This document shows, one piece after another, positions 33,931 through 41,848 of a stretch of 64,000 nt of DNA (positions are counted from its first letter, which is position 1; each line of letters begins with the position of its first letter). The notes under the pieces were generated by a model that was given only the letters and a program-made list of their open reading frames with translations, did no database searches and was not told the DNA's origin. Both the position numbers and the translations under genes were made by a program. Origin of the DNA: Aquimarina mycalae (GTDB lineage Bacteria > Bacteroidota > Bacteroidia > Flavobacteriales > Flavobacteriaceae); contig NZ_JARYGY010000001.1 of NCBI RefSeq assembly GCF_029906345.1, forward strand, positions 966,851 to 1,030,850. The letters are read 5' to 3'.

Positions 33931-35646
33931 TTATTCAATTACTTCATAACTGTTCATTAATCGCACAAACTCTGCTCTATATCCTTCTTCATCTTGACCT
34001 TTATTATTTTTAGCCAAAGCAACAATATCCTGAATATTGTGGTTCTGCAAGTATTTTGAATTCTTCAATTTCATTCCAAACCAGGCAACAGAAGCTGCAA
34101 ATTTAAAATCAGTAGATGTTTCTCTATCATTATCTGTTTTAAACACATGTGTCATTTCGATGCTGCGATTTTCTTTTGGTTTTTTATATCTAAATTTCAC
34201 AGTTAGTAACTCATCTCCATATGCTTCTTTCACCTTTTTCTGCACATATTTAAGATCAGAAATTTCTTTTAAATATTCACTTTGTACTCCTGTAGGTATT
34301 ACTTCATACAGTGCTGTAACGGTATGACCACTACCTAATTCTCCTGCATCTTTAGTGTCATCTATAAAATCTTCATCCTGTAATAAACGATTTTCATAGC
34401 CTATCAATCGATATGCTTGCACTTTGGCTGGGTTAAACTCTACTTGAATTTTCACATCCTTAGCAATCGTATATAATGTACCTCCAAACTCGGTTCCTAA
34501 TACACGTTGTGCTTCTTGCATAGAATCTATATATGCGTGATTGCCGTTACCCGTATCTGCAAGAACTTCTAATTTGCTGTCTTTATAATTGCCCATACCA
34601 AAACCTAAACAAGTAAGAAACACCCCTGATTCTCTTTTTTCTTCAATTAATTTCTTCATTCCTTTATCACTACTTACACCTACATTAAAATCGCCATCTG
34701 TTGCTAAAATCACTCGATTATTTCCATGCTTGATAAAGTTTTCTTCTGCGATCTTATATGCGAGTTTAATTCCTTCTCCTCCTGCTGTAGAACCTCCAGA
34801 TTTTAAACTCTCCAAAGCCTGAATAATCTTATGTTCATTTTTCCCTTTTGTCGGTTTTAATACTACTCCTGCTGCACCTGCATATACTACAATAGATATT
34901 TTATCTTTTTCTCTTAATTGAGCTACCAAAAGCTTAAAAGCTTTTTTCAATAATGGTAGTTTATTGATATCATTCATAGACCCAGAAACATCAATCAAGA
35001 ATACCAGATTAGATGCGGGAAAACTTTCTGCAGGTATTTCTTTTCCTTTCAAACCTATTTTCACTAACTGCGTTTCATTATTCCACGGGTTACTACCAGA
35101 TTCTGTATGAATTGCAAAAGGATGTTGATCTAAAGGCTCTTTATAATCGTACTTGAAATAATTTATCATTTCTTCGAGTTTTACCGCATTTTCTGGGACT
35201 CTTTGTCCATTGTTAAGCATTCTTCTAATATTACTATAGGATGCCTTATCTACATCAATAGAAAAAGTTGATAGCGGCGCTAGACTTACTCTCTTAAAAT
35301 CGTTCTCTATTACTTCTTTATATGATTCACCACCTGTTTCGCTAATAAAACCAGGAACAGTTTCGGCTACCATTTGATCTTCTAATACTTCAAACTCAAG
35401 TGCAATAGGTTCTGGGGCTTCAATCTCTTCAACAATGAACTCCTCTATTACAGGCTCCTCATTTACATCGGTTATTTCAGGTTCTGCAGGTTCTGTTTCA
35501 TCTTCTGAAATAATTACGTTTTGCTCTTTTGTAGTATCACTTACTACAGTAATTGGCGTTTTTGTTTTTGGATCACACGAAGTGATCAACAAAGTGGATA
35601 ATCCTATAATCCACAAGCTGCTTTTTTTAATACTCATTGTTTTCAT
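33931..35646 (-). CDS. von Willebrand factor A / YfbK-like lipoprotein
   Basis: 571 residues. The signal ends at the lipobox LITSC, so it is a lipoprotein; the ATG at 35646 places this signal correctly. A Glu- and Pro-rich linker follows (PEITDVNEEPVIEEFIVEE). Then come a VWA-associated N-terminal domain (FSIDVDKASYSNIRRML) and a VWA domain with an intact MIDAS (FLIDVSGSMND) and VILATDGDFNVGV. The C-terminal DUF3520-like part includes FRYKKPKE and ends at the second half of the module. YfbK-type proteins are widespread in Bacteroidota and their role is unclear. A hairpin ends the transcript. Confidence 0.9.
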   Translation of the reverse strand: MKTMSIKKSSLWIIGLSTLLITSCDPKTKTPITVVSDTTKEQNVIISEDETEPAEPEITDVNEEPVIEEFIVEEIEAPEPIALEFEVLEDQMVAETVPGFISETGGESYKEVIENDFKRVSLAPLSTFSIDVDKASYSNIRRMLNNGQRVPENAVKLEEMINYFKYDYKEPLDQHPFAIHTESGSNPWNNETQLVKIGLKGKEIPAESFPASNLVFLIDVSGSMNDINKLPLLKKAFKLLVAQLREKDKISIVVYAGAAGVVLKPTKGKNEHKIIQALESLKSGGSTAGGEGIKLAYKIAEENFIKHGNNRVILATDGDFNVGVSSDKGMKKLIEEKRESGVFLTCLGFGMGNYKDSKLEVLADTGNGNHAYIDSMQEAQRVLGTEFGGTLYTIAKDVKIQVEFNPAKVQAYRLIGYENRLLQDEDFIDDTKDAGELGSGHTVTALYEVIPTGVQSEYLKEISDLKYVQKKVKEAYGDELLTVKFRYKKPKENRSIEMTHVFKTDNDRETSTDFKFAASVAWFGMKLKNSKYLQNHNIQDIVALAKNNKGQDEEGYRAEFVRLMNSYEVIE

Positions 35647-35772
35647 ACTATTTAGTTTTGTTACACTAAACACTGGAACAAACATAATACCACAATAGTG
35701 TTTGGGATAGATAATAATATCATCCAACCTGTTTTGTCCAGAATGTTTTAGTTGTTTTTAAAAAATATCAGG

Positions 35773-36642
35773 TTATTTTCTAATCCATTTGAAATAAATA
35801 AAAACCACCGTTCCTAATAGCAGTAATGGCCAAACATAGAATAGAATTAAAAATAAGTTTTGTAAAAGATTCCATCCAAAAGATAATCCATCAGTTGCTT
35901 TATCGGTAAAACTTTTTACATACTTCTGAGGTTCATCTTTAGGAACAACTGTTTCGTAGATATCTAATTGAATAGTACTATACGACACCTTATTAGACAT
36001 ATAATTCAATCTCCCTTGTGCAGCTTCTATTTCTTCTTGAAGCTCTCTCAATTTATCTTCTGCCAGCAGCACATCTTCTACACTTTTGGCTTTGGTTCTA
36101 AGAATCGTTTCATAACGCTCCTTTACTTCTAATTTTGTTTTTAATCTAGAACTTATATCTACATATTCCTCTGTTACATCTACCGTAGATATATTTTTAT
36201 GATCTATAAATTGAGCCAATCCACAAATACTATCTAATACCATATCAAAATTGTCACGAGGAACTCTAATAGTAAATCTATTTTCCTTAGAATAATTGGT
36301 ATTCATAAAACGTTCATCTGCGATATAACCGTTAAATCTTGCAGCTATCTTTTTTGATGCTCTTGTGGCCTTTTCTACACTTTCAACTTTAATACGACAA
36401 CTCGCATTTTTAATTATTTTAATGCTTTCTTTTATGACTTCCTTTTTATCATCTATATCTGTTATTTCTGCTTCGTTTTTTATTTCTAGCGCATTTAGGC
36501 TTGGAGTTTCACCAGTTTCTTTCATGACAATATCCTCAGACATATTGGTATATCCTTCTTCGGCTTGCGAACAAGAAAAGCTAAGTAGTATACCACCTAT
36601 TACAATAGTGTTTCCAATTAATTTTAAAATGTTTGTTTTCAT
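35773..36642 (-). CDS. DUF4349 lipoprotein
   Basis: 289 residues: lipobox LSFSC (C24), a DUF4349 core (about 75-250) with FTIRVPRDNFDMVLDSI, and a coiled-coil stretch (LLAEDKLRELQEEIEAAQGR) preceded by DVTEEYVDISSRLKTK. It ends with one membrane helix (about 262-283, FLILFYVWPLLLLGTVVFIY) and a basic tail. Having both a lipid anchor and a C-terminal helix is usual for this family. Function unknown. It precedes the vWA gene in the same direction. Confidence 0.88.
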   Translation of the reverse strand: MKTNILKLIGNTIVIGGILLSFSCSQAEEGYTNMSEDIVMKETGETPSLNALEIKNEAEITDIDDKKEVIKESIKIIKNASCRIKVESVEKATRASKKIAARFNGYIADERFMNTNYSKENRFTIRVPRDNFDMVLDSICGLAQFIDHKNISTVDVTEEYVDISSRLKTKLEVKERYETILRTKAKSVEDVLLAEDKLRELQEEIEAAQGRLNYMSNKVSYSTIQLDIYETVVPKDEPQKYVKSFTDKATDGLSFGWNLLQNLFLILFYVWPLLLLGTVVFIYFKWIRK

Positions 36643-36776
36643 ATTTATTGTTTTTACCTTGTTAAACTGAAAACAAACATAGTATCAGAAAAACGTGTAC
36701 TATTGTACAACGTTTGTAAAAGTTTTGTAAATCATTTTACAAATTTTAAATAATTAATAATCAGTATTTTATAATT

Positions 36777-37682
36777 ATTAAATCTGAAGAAAACATAGTA
36801 TTCTCCTCTCTTAAAAAAGCCGTTACCCAACAGTTTTTAAAAGAAAACACTGCCTCGAGCGATGATATTTCTGCTTGGAAAGGACAGGATATTATTTTGT
36901 TTCAGGAAGATTTACAAAACAAGGTAAAAGGAAGTATCAGTGAAAAATCTTTCTATAGTTACTTTAAAAACGATTCAGAAAAACTTCCACGAATAGATAT
37001 TCTTCATCTGCTTTCAGAATATTGTGGTTATAAAAACTGGAATGATTTTAAAGCTTCAAATACCGAAAAGATAAGTCAGAAAAAAAATCCATTTGCAATC
37101 AAATGGATTGGCATAGTATTGATTGGTATTCTATGCATCAGTTCTGCGTATTTCTTTATACCCAAAGCGCACGCATTTACCTTTTGTTTTATTGATCAGG
37201 ATAGAAATCAACCTATTATTAAAACCCCTATTGACATCATTATCCTTAACAATAAACAATCTCCGTTTTATGCCAAAAGTGACAGTTTAGGCTGCTTTAG
37301 TTGGAAAACAAAAGATGATTTTATTCATTTTGTTATCAAATCCCCTTATCATAAAACAGATACGATTTTTAGAACGGTTTCATCAATCACTAATGAACCT
37401 ATACAAGTTAGTACCAATGATTATGCATTAATGCTACATTATTATGCCAATGGAAATATTGAAGATTGGAAAAACAGAAAAAATGAATTAACCAGAATGA
37501 TTGCAAAAGATGCAATTATTTTTCAGGTACTACCATCTGGTTTAGGTATAGAAGTATATTCTAAAAACGAATTCATTAATAAACTTACAACTCCTACAAA
37601 CAGCTTAAAAAACATAGAGATTATTGAATCTAAAAGACATAAAGAACAAATTGTTAAACTTAAATTCCGTGTAAAGTCATGA
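36777..37682 (+). CDS. Membrane-anchored protein with the same regulator-like N-terminal module
   Basis: About 301 residues. The N-terminal module (1-95) ends with LLSEYCGYKNWNDFK, the same ending as in the protein at 9038, followed by one membrane helix (108-128) and a periplasmic part of about 170 residues. The coding frame continues some 40 codons upstream of the first TTG (36897) with protein-like sequence (FSSLKKAVTQQF, ISAWKGQDII). No ATG, GTG or TTG exists in that stretch, which is closed only by a TAA at 36747-36749. I therefore place the start at an ATT (36777), as a guess; the TTG is the conservative alternative. It overlaps the next gene by 4 bases. Confidence 0.6.
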   Translation: MKSEENIVFSSLKKAVTQQFLKENTASSDDISAWKGQDIILFQEDLQNKVKGSISEKSFYSYFKNDSEKLPRIDILHLLSEYCGYKNWNDFKASNTEKISQKKNPFAIKWIGIVLIGILCISSAYFFIPKAHAFTFCFIDQDRNQPIIKTPIDIIILNNKQSPFYAKSDSLGCFSWKTKDDFIHFVIKSPYHKTDTIFRTVSSITNEPIQVSTNDYALMLHYYANGNIEDWKNRKNELTRMIAKDAIIFQVLPSGLGIEVYSKNEFINKLTTPTNSLKNIEIIESKRHKEQIVKLKFRVKS

Positions 37683-38152
37683 AACAGTTTGTATTCGTTA
37701 TATCATTGTTTTTGATTCTAAGTTGTGCTAACAATGCCTCTATGAATAAGGAAGCAGAGTCGGTTACATCTGCAGACGTATTTTTAGAAGAAGAATTTGC
37801 TCCTATAGCTATAGAGGATGCTTATGCCGTGTTAATTTCAGAAAAATTACAAGATTATCTGGACACACAAATATTAGAAAAACAACACCCTGAATTCAAA
37901 ATTAAAGGAGGTATTTCAGAATTATTTACTACTAAAGATGCAAAAGAGATTCAACAAGTACAATTCATAGGGCAACCAGAAATTGTTTCGGATTCTATAA
38001 CTAAATTAAAAACCTTAGTACGTTTTGCTAACACAAAAACCGATACTATTATTTCTTATATCAAAACCTCATCTACAATCATCGATGGTGTCAAGTTTAA
38101 GACCTCTAAAACCACTTTCGAAAAGGTTAAATCTTCAAAAACAACACATTAG
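37679..38152 (+). CDS. Small lipoprotein, 157 residues
   Basis: The signal ends at lipobox LILSC (C16), so it is a lipoprotein. The mature part is acidic at the N-terminus, then mixed alpha/beta (AYAVLISEKLQDYLDTQI, IQQVQFIGQPEIVSD, TLVRFANTKTDTIISYIKTS). I do not recognise a family. Its ATG overlaps the stop of the membrane-anchored regulator-like gene, so the two are made together and may act together at the envelope. Confidence 0.65.
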   Translation: MKQFVFVISLFLILSCANNASMNKEAESVTSADVFLEEEFAPIAIEDAYAVLISEKLQDYLDTQILEKQHPEFKIKGGISELFTTKDAKEIQQVQFIGQPEIVSDSITKLKTLVRFANTKTDTIISYIKTSSTIIDGVKFKTSKTTFEKVKSSKTTH

Positions 38153-38294
38153 AACGAGGTAATTTAACATAAATTTTACGGGATTTCATCCTTACAACGA
38201 ATACAAAACCATAGTGATTTAGGTTTTTTGACGAAAAAAAATTAACATTTATCGAGTATTTGGACATTTTAACCTATTGTTAATCAATAATTAA

Positions 38295-38302
38295 TATTTT
38301 TG
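38295..38302 (+). promoter_or_regulatory. Predicted -7 promoter element of the 127-residue exported protein gene
   Basis: TATTTTTG matches TAnnTTTG. TTG at 38277-38279 is 15 bases upstream, slightly short for a -33 element. The transcript would start near 38309, about 40 bases before the ATG at 38351, which argues against an earlier start. Confidence 0.45.
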
Positions 38303-38350
38303 AAACCCAAATTTTTAACATTTCATAAAGAAAACTCAACAACTATCGTC

Positions 38351-38734
38351 ATGAAAGCTTTTACAATTTTACTATTACTTTTTATTTGTACTACAGGTAT
38401 CGCACAACCTCAAGTTGAAGAACAGGATCCACAAGAGAAATTAAAACTAGTCGAAGAAGAACTAGAGAAAATAAATAAAAAGTTAGAAATATTAGCAGAA
38501 GAAAGAGCAATTCTTTTACAACAAGAACTTAATCTTAGTAATTATGCCAGTGATCGTATCAAAAAAGTAATTATAAAGTATTCTATCAAAGCTAATAAAG
38601 TAATTCAGTCTAATGCTTCTGCAAACGAAAAAACTAAAGATTTAAGTAATATAGTTTATTTTCAAAACGAGGAGTTTAAGAAAGTACTAACTGTACACCA
38701 GTTTTACAAATACCTGAAGCTTACTGATATTTAA
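38351..38734 (+). CDS. Small exported coiled-coil protein
   Basis: 127 residues: signal peptide MKAFTILLLLFICTTGIAQ, then a strongly charged helix (PQEKLKLVEEELEKINKKLE) predicted to be coiled coil, and a helical C-terminus. The size and helix content recall small periplasmic coiled-coil proteins (Spy/OmpH-like), without a specific match. It has its own promoter-like element. Confidence 0.6.
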   Translation: MKAFTILLLLFICTTGIAQPQVEEQDPQEKLKLVEEELEKINKKLEILAEERAILLQQELNLSNYASDRIKKVIIKYSIKANKVIQSNASANEKTKDLSNIVYFQNEEFKKVLTVHQFYKYLKLTDI

Positions 38735-38759
38735 AATAACCTGATTAACTTATAACAAG

Positions 38760-39485
38760 TTATTGATCTAAAAGGTTTTTGATTTCTACAATCTTATCAT
38801 AGTTCGATATAGCTACTGTAGTTTCATCAGAAAACCGAACACTATTCATAGTAATTTTTGGGGTATCGATTACCTGTTTTAAAGAAGTTGCAGAAAAATG
38901 AATTTCTTTAAAACCCGCTTCTTTAAACACTGTTGCATTTTCTGCATTAATTCCTCCACCTGGCATGATGATCATATTTTGTTTTGATTGTTCTAATGCA
39001 TTTTTAAGCAACTCTATTCCTTCTATTGCGGCTATTTCTTGTCCTGAAGTTAATATCCTTTCTACTCCAATAGCTATTAGTTGTTTTAAAGAATCTAATG
39101 GTTTAGGTGCCCAATCAAAAGCTCGATGAAAAGTAAATGACATTGGTTTAGAAATGGTTATCAATTCTTTTGTTCTGACAGTATCAATAGTATTATCACT
39201 CATTAAAATACCAGAAACGATACCTTTGCAACCGACACTTTTACAATATTCAATATCCTTCTTTATCACATCAAACTCATCTGATGTGTAGGTGAAGTTA
39301 CCACTTCTTGGTCTAATCAATACAAAGACTGGTATGCTTAGTTCTTGAACTACTTTTTCAATCAATCCATGGGATGGTGTAATTCCTCCAACAGCTAATT
39401 CTACACATAATTCTATACGATCCGCTCCTGCTCTTTCTGCATTTATTGCTGATTGATACGAGTTTGCACAAATTTCTATCTTCAT
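38760..39485 (-). CDS. cutC: CutC family protein
   Basis: 241 residues, a TIM-barrel CutC protein: MKIEICANSYQSAINAERAGADRIELC, cited in outline, carries the first strands; IRPRSGNFTY, FHRAFDW, RILTSGQ and IMPGGGINAEN are further signature strands. It was named for copper homeostasis in E. coli, but a direct role in copper handling is disputed. The start overlaps the GH20 stop by 4 bases (ATGA), so the two are co-translated; this pairing suggests a sugar-related rather than metal-related job, as an inference. Confidence 0.93.
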   Translation of the reverse strand: MKIEICANSYQSAINAERAGADRIELCVELAVGGITPSHGLIEKVVQELSIPVFVLIRPRSGNFTYTSDEFDVIKKDIEYCKSVGCKGIVSGILMSDNTIDTVRTKELITISKPMSFTFHRAFDWAPKPLDSLKQLIAIGVERILTSGQEIAAIEGIELLKNALEQSKQNMIIMPGGGINAENATVFKEAGFKEIHFSATSLKQVIDTPKITMNSVRFSDETTVAISNYDKIVEIKNLLDQ

Positions 39486-41806
39486 TCTACTACTATTTCA
39501 TCTATAAAAGTCCAAGCTTGATTTCCCGCACCTTGTAACCCATCTGGTATCAATCCATATTTTCTTATATCCAATTTAACATATCTGGCTTTTTCTCCTC
39601 CATAATTCTGAGTAACCTGTGTGGTTAATTTTGTATCCTTTAGAAATAGTTGTTCTAGTCCTTTTTCAAAAAGGTTTTCCATATCCTCATTCAACAATGA
39701 GATTTTTACTCCTTCTGGTCTATAAATCCATTGCCCATTTGCTTCAAAAAAACGGGTAGATACTTTATGTATTTCCGTTTCTTTACCCAGATCGATCAAG
39801 ATTTCTAAGTCATCACCCCAAAAGCCTAACCATTCTTTATCTCCAAAACGAGTATTGTTTCCACTTATACTATTGATTAGTGCTTTTTTTCCACCTGCAC
39901 TATATGCTTTATGAGGTTCGACATTGAGCGTTATTTCTGCGCCAACCGCCTTATGATAATTCAATTCTTGAGCAAAGACATTTCCTAACAACTTATCATT
40001 ATCAAACACGCCAGCTTTGACATTCATATCACTTTGGATTGATAGCGGTTTATCGTATACTTCAGAAGAACCAACAGGATCACTACCATCTAATGTATAT
40101 CGAATAGTATTATCATTCATCAAGGTTTCTAAACTATAAAGAAGTTGCTCGTTTTTATTTTTCAGATTTCCATGAATCTCATACAAATGATTTGCATAAT
40201 TCACATCCAAAACGTCCAGTCTATTTTGAAAATTTGCTAATCTAGATACAAAATCAACATAATTTTTATTTTTATCTGTTGACCATATTACTTCACTCAA
40301 CGCTATTGCCCTAGGAAAAGCCATATATTCTACTTGTTTATATGTAGGCATATATTCTGTCCAAACATTTCCTTGCGCACCTAAGACATGTTTTTCTTCT
40401 GTAGCATCCATTCCTTCTGGAATTGGGTTAAAGCTATACACTTTTTCTAAAGGCAAAAACCCACCAATTGCTAATGGTTCATTTTCATTATCACTTTGAT
40501 AGTAATCAAAATAGCAATTTGAGGTTGGCGAAAGTATCAAATCATGACCATCCTTTGCTGCTTGAACTGCTCCATCAGTTCCTCTCCAAAACATTACTGT
40601 AGCGTTAGGAGCAAGTCCGCCTTCTAGTATTTCATCCCAACCAATAATCTGCTTTCCTTTGCTATTAATATATTTTTCCATTCTAGCTATGAAATAGCTT
40701 TGCAATCCATGTTCATCTTTAAGCTCTTTTTCTTGTATCAGTTGCTGACAATGATTACAGGATTTCCATTTTGTTTTTGGTGCTTCATCACCACCGATAT
40801 GTATATATTTCCCAGGAAACAAATCAACTACCTCATCTAATACATCTTCTAAAAAAGCAAAGGTTTTTTGATTAGGACAATACACCTCATCAAAAACACC
40901 CCACTTAGTGGCAACCTCTACCTTAGTACCCGAACATCCTAATTCTGGATATGCAGCGATTGCCGCCTGAGAGTGTCCTGGCATTTCAATTTCAGGGATA
41001 ACGGTAATATTTCTTGAAGTAGCAAACGCTACAATTTCTTTAATTTCTTCTTGAGTATAAAAACCACCATAGCGTTTACCATCAAACTGATGCGGTTGAT
41101 CGTTATAATGCCCTACTAATGTCTCTTTACGATATGCTCCAATTTCAGTGAGTTTGGGATATTTCTTTATTTCAATACGCCAGCCTTGATCTTCTGTAAG
41201 ATGCCAATGAAATGTATTCATCTTAAGCATTGCAAGCATTTCTATATATTTTTTAATTGCTGAAACGCTAAAAAAATGTCTTCCAACATCCAGATGCATT
41301 CCGCGATAAGAAAACCTGGGAGCATCTAAAACCGTCATTGCTTTAATCGCAAACCCTTTTTCTGTACAAGAGCCATTTTCAAAACATTCGGGTAATAATT
41401 GCCGTAATGTCTGTACAGCATAAAAAGCTCCTTTTTCGGTACTTGATTGTATTTTTATATTCTTTTTTGAAATAAAAAGTCGATACGCCTCTTCATTCAC
41501 CATCGTTTCATCTTTCTCCAAGATGATACTATTCTCTTCTATATTTTTACGTAACTGTAAAGAACTTCCTCCTCCTTTTTGTATGAATGCACTAAAGTAC
41601 TTTGCAGTTTCCTGTAAACCTTCATCATATCGCAGCGTTGTTTCTTCATTCAGTATAAAAACACCATCTTCTATTTCTTGATGAAAAGGAACTGGAATGA
41701 TTTGCGGTGTAATCGCTACTATTTTCTCTTTTTTACATCCCAAACATAAAAGCAACAACAGTATTCCGCAAACCCTTATGATATTATTACATAATTTAAT
41801 TATCAT
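39482..41806 (-). CDS. GH20 beta-N-acetylhexosaminidase, lipoprotein
   Basis: 774 residues. Lipobox LGC (C24). A GH20b-like N-terminal domain (about 35-160) precedes the catalytic barrel: YRGMHLDVGRHFF, MNTFHWHLTEDQGWR, and the catalytic pair D340-E341 in HIGGDEAPK. After the barrel come a chitobiase-C-like module (RYTLDGSDPVGSSEVYDKPL) and a galactose-binding-like (F5/8 type C-like) module that ends NQAWTFIDEIVVE. It removes terminal beta-GlcNAc or GalNAc. It diverges from the GH92 gene with only 42 bases between the starts, and is followed by cutC. Confidence 0.95.
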   Translation of the reverse strand: MIIKLCNNIIRVCGILLLLLCLGCKKEKIVAITPQIIPVPFHQEIEDGVFILNEETTLRYDEGLQETAKYFSAFIQKGGGSSLQLRKNIEENSIILEKDETMVNEEAYRLFISKKNIKIQSSTEKGAFYAVQTLRQLLPECFENGSCTEKGFAIKAMTVLDAPRFSYRGMHLDVGRHFFSVSAIKKYIEMLAMLKMNTFHWHLTEDQGWRIEIKKYPKLTEIGAYRKETLVGHYNDQPHQFDGKRYGGFYTQEEIKEIVAFATSRNITVIPEIEMPGHSQAAIAAYPELGCSGTKVEVATKWGVFDEVYCPNQKTFAFLEDVLDEVVDLFPGKYIHIGGDEAPKTKWKSCNHCQQLIQEKELKDEHGLQSYFIARMEKYINSKGKQIIGWDEILEGGLAPNATVMFWRGTDGAVQAAKDGHDLILSPTSNCYFDYYQSDNENEPLAIGGFLPLEKVYSFNPIPEGMDATEEKHVLGAQGNVWTEYMPTYKQVEYMAFPRAIALSEVIWSTDKNKNYVDFVSRLANFQNRLDVLDVNYANHLYEIHGNLKNKNEQLLYSLETLMNDNTIRYTLDGSDPVGSSEVYDKPLSIQSDMNVKAGVFDNDKLLGNVFAQELNYHKAVGAEITLNVEPHKAYSAGGKKALINSISGNNTRFGDKEWLGFWGDDLEILIDLGKETEIHKVSTRFFEANGQWIYRPEGVKISLLNEDMENLFEKGLEQLFLKDTKLTTQVTQNYGGEKARYVKLDIRKYGLIPDGLQGAGNQAWTFIDEIVVE

Positions 41807-41848
41807 TTTTACTACATTAGAAGTTTAAAAATAACTATCTATTTTTAC

